A stretch of DNA of 64,000 nt from Paraoerskovia sediminicola. GTDB taxonomy: Bacteria > Actinomycetota > Actinomycetes > Actinomycetales > Cellulomonadaceae. The notes below the pieces were generated by a model. That model was not told the DNA's origin. It saw only the letters and a program-made list of their open reading frames with translations, and made no database searches. Position 1 is the first letter of the stretch, and each line of letters opens with the position of its first letter. The stretch lies in contig NZ_AP027729.1 in assembly GCF_030296575.1 (NCBI RefSeq), positions 682,001-746,000 on the forward strand, written 5' to 3'. Shown piece after piece: positions 63,071-64,000 of the stretch. Position numbers and translations under genes: made by a program.

Positions 63071-64000
63071 ATGACCGCGATCGATGTCGGGCGCGTCCTG
63101 CTCGGGCTGGTCGTCCTGGTCGGCGGGGCCGAGCTCCTCGTGCGCGGAGCGACCGCCCTCGCGACCCGCTGGGGCATGAGCCCGCTCGTGATCGGGCTGA
63201 CCGTCGTGTCCGTCGGGACCTCGGCGCCCGAGCTCGCCGTCAGCACGGGAGCCGTCCTGAGCGGCGAGACCGACCTGGCCGTCGGGAACGTGGTCGGCTC
63301 CAACATCGCGAACATCCTGCTCGTCCTGGGGGTGTCGGCCCTCGTGCTGCCCCTGGTCGTCAGGGCCCAGCTCGTGCGGATCGACATCCCGGCGATGATC
63401 CTGCTGTCCGTCGCCCTGCTGCTGTGCGGCCTCGATGGCGCCATCACGACCTTCGACGCGCTGCTGCTCCTCGGGCTCATGGTGGCGCACTCCGCGGTGA
63501 CCCTGGTCCTGGGCAGGAGGAGCGGCTCGGCCGCCGACGGCGCCGCGGCGGGGGCCGAGGGCGTCGCCTCCCCGCGGGCGACGGAGAGACCGAGGCGTCC
63601 GGACCGTCGCGAGCACGCTCCCCGTGGGTCGACGCGCTCCTGGTCGTCGTCGGGATCGCGCTGCTCGTCGTCGGCGCCGAGCTCCTCGTGACCGGGGCCA
63701 GCAACATCGCGACCTCGCTCGGGGTCAGCGGACTGATCATCGGTCTCACCGTGGTCGCGATCGGGACCTCGCTGCCGGAGCTCGCCACGTCGGTGATCGC
63801 CGTGCTCCGAGGTCAGCGCGACCTCGCGGTGGGCAACGTCGTCGGGAGCTGCATCGCGAACATCGGGCTGGTCCTCGCGGTACCCGCGCTCCTCAGCGCC
63901 GACGGCATCCCGGTCCCCGACGCCGCCCTCGCCCTCGACATCCCGCTGATGGTCGCGGCCGCGGTGGCGCTCGCGCCGGTGGCGTTCACCGGGTTCACCG
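63071..64000 (+). pseudogene. Calcium/sodium antiporter (CaCA, YrbG-like), frame broken and cut by the window end
   Basis: A membrane exchanger with two homologous halves. The first half shows GGAELLVRGATALATRWGMS, VVSVGTSAPELAVS and VGNVVGSNIANILLVLG (alpha-1 repeat, about residues 45-90). The second shows VGAELLVTGASNIATSLGVS, VVAIGTSLPELATSV and VGNVVGSCIANIGLVLA (alpha-2). The central loop breaks at four C (63570-63573); a fifth gives GVASPAGDGETEASGP and the second half. The 3' end lies beyond the window. It probably exchanges Ca2+ for Na+ or H+. Confidence 0.85.

Overview
The window is very G+C-rich (about 70 percent or more by eye) and carries clpC, lutABC, LacI-family regulators and Streptomyces-like leader peptides. 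This points to an actinobacterium, most plausibly a plant-polymer degrader of the Cellulomonadaceae/Promicromonosporaceae type; the genus cannot be fixed from the sequence alone. No rRNA, tRNA, CRISPR array, IS element or phage gene was seen.

The main theme is breakdown of pectin, mainly rhamnogalacturonan I (RG-I) with its side chains. (1) At 435-6146 lies a 1,903-residue secreted protein fusing a CE12 acetylesterase to a PL11 rhamnogalacturonan lyase. (2) At 27672-35361 is an arabinan block: LacI regulator, sugar-binding lipoprotein, two permeases and two GH51 alpha-L-arabinofuranosidases, followed by an esterase. (3) At 37538-41831 is uronate catabolism: LacI-uxuB diverging from uxaC. (4) At 44699-53584 is a galactan block: binding protein, two permeases and LacI, diverging from GH42 beta-galactosidase and a secreted GH53 endo-galactanase. 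Neither sugar transporter carries its own ATPase, so a shared MsmK-type ATPase elsewhere is expected.

Between 11437 and 19969 is a less familiar set: LacI regulator, Gfo/Idh oxidoreductase, xylose-isomerase-like TIM barrel, SDR, FAD dehydrogenase and ThuA-like protein. Near-identical 14-bp operators (consensus GGCAAGCGCTTTCC) sit on the promoters of the regulator, the Gfo/Idh operon, the SDR-FAD-ThuA operon and the rhamnogalacturonan lyase. The oxidoreductase set is therefore probably co-regulated with RG-I cleavage and may process its products. This is the best candidate for an undescribed system.

Other content: a dienelactone-hydrolase-like gene, the lutABC lactate operon, fabH, a BMP-family nucleoside-type ABC operon with an ornithine-cyclodeaminase-like gene and a deaminase (20219-27704), and housekeeping or unknown genes from 53767 to the end (clpC, ABC exporter, pentapeptide-repeat protein, cation antiporter).

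Fifteen reading frames are each broken by an apparent single missing base in a run of 4-5 C or G. The uniform pattern points to homopolymer errors in the assembly rather than decay, so those genes are probably intact in the organism.
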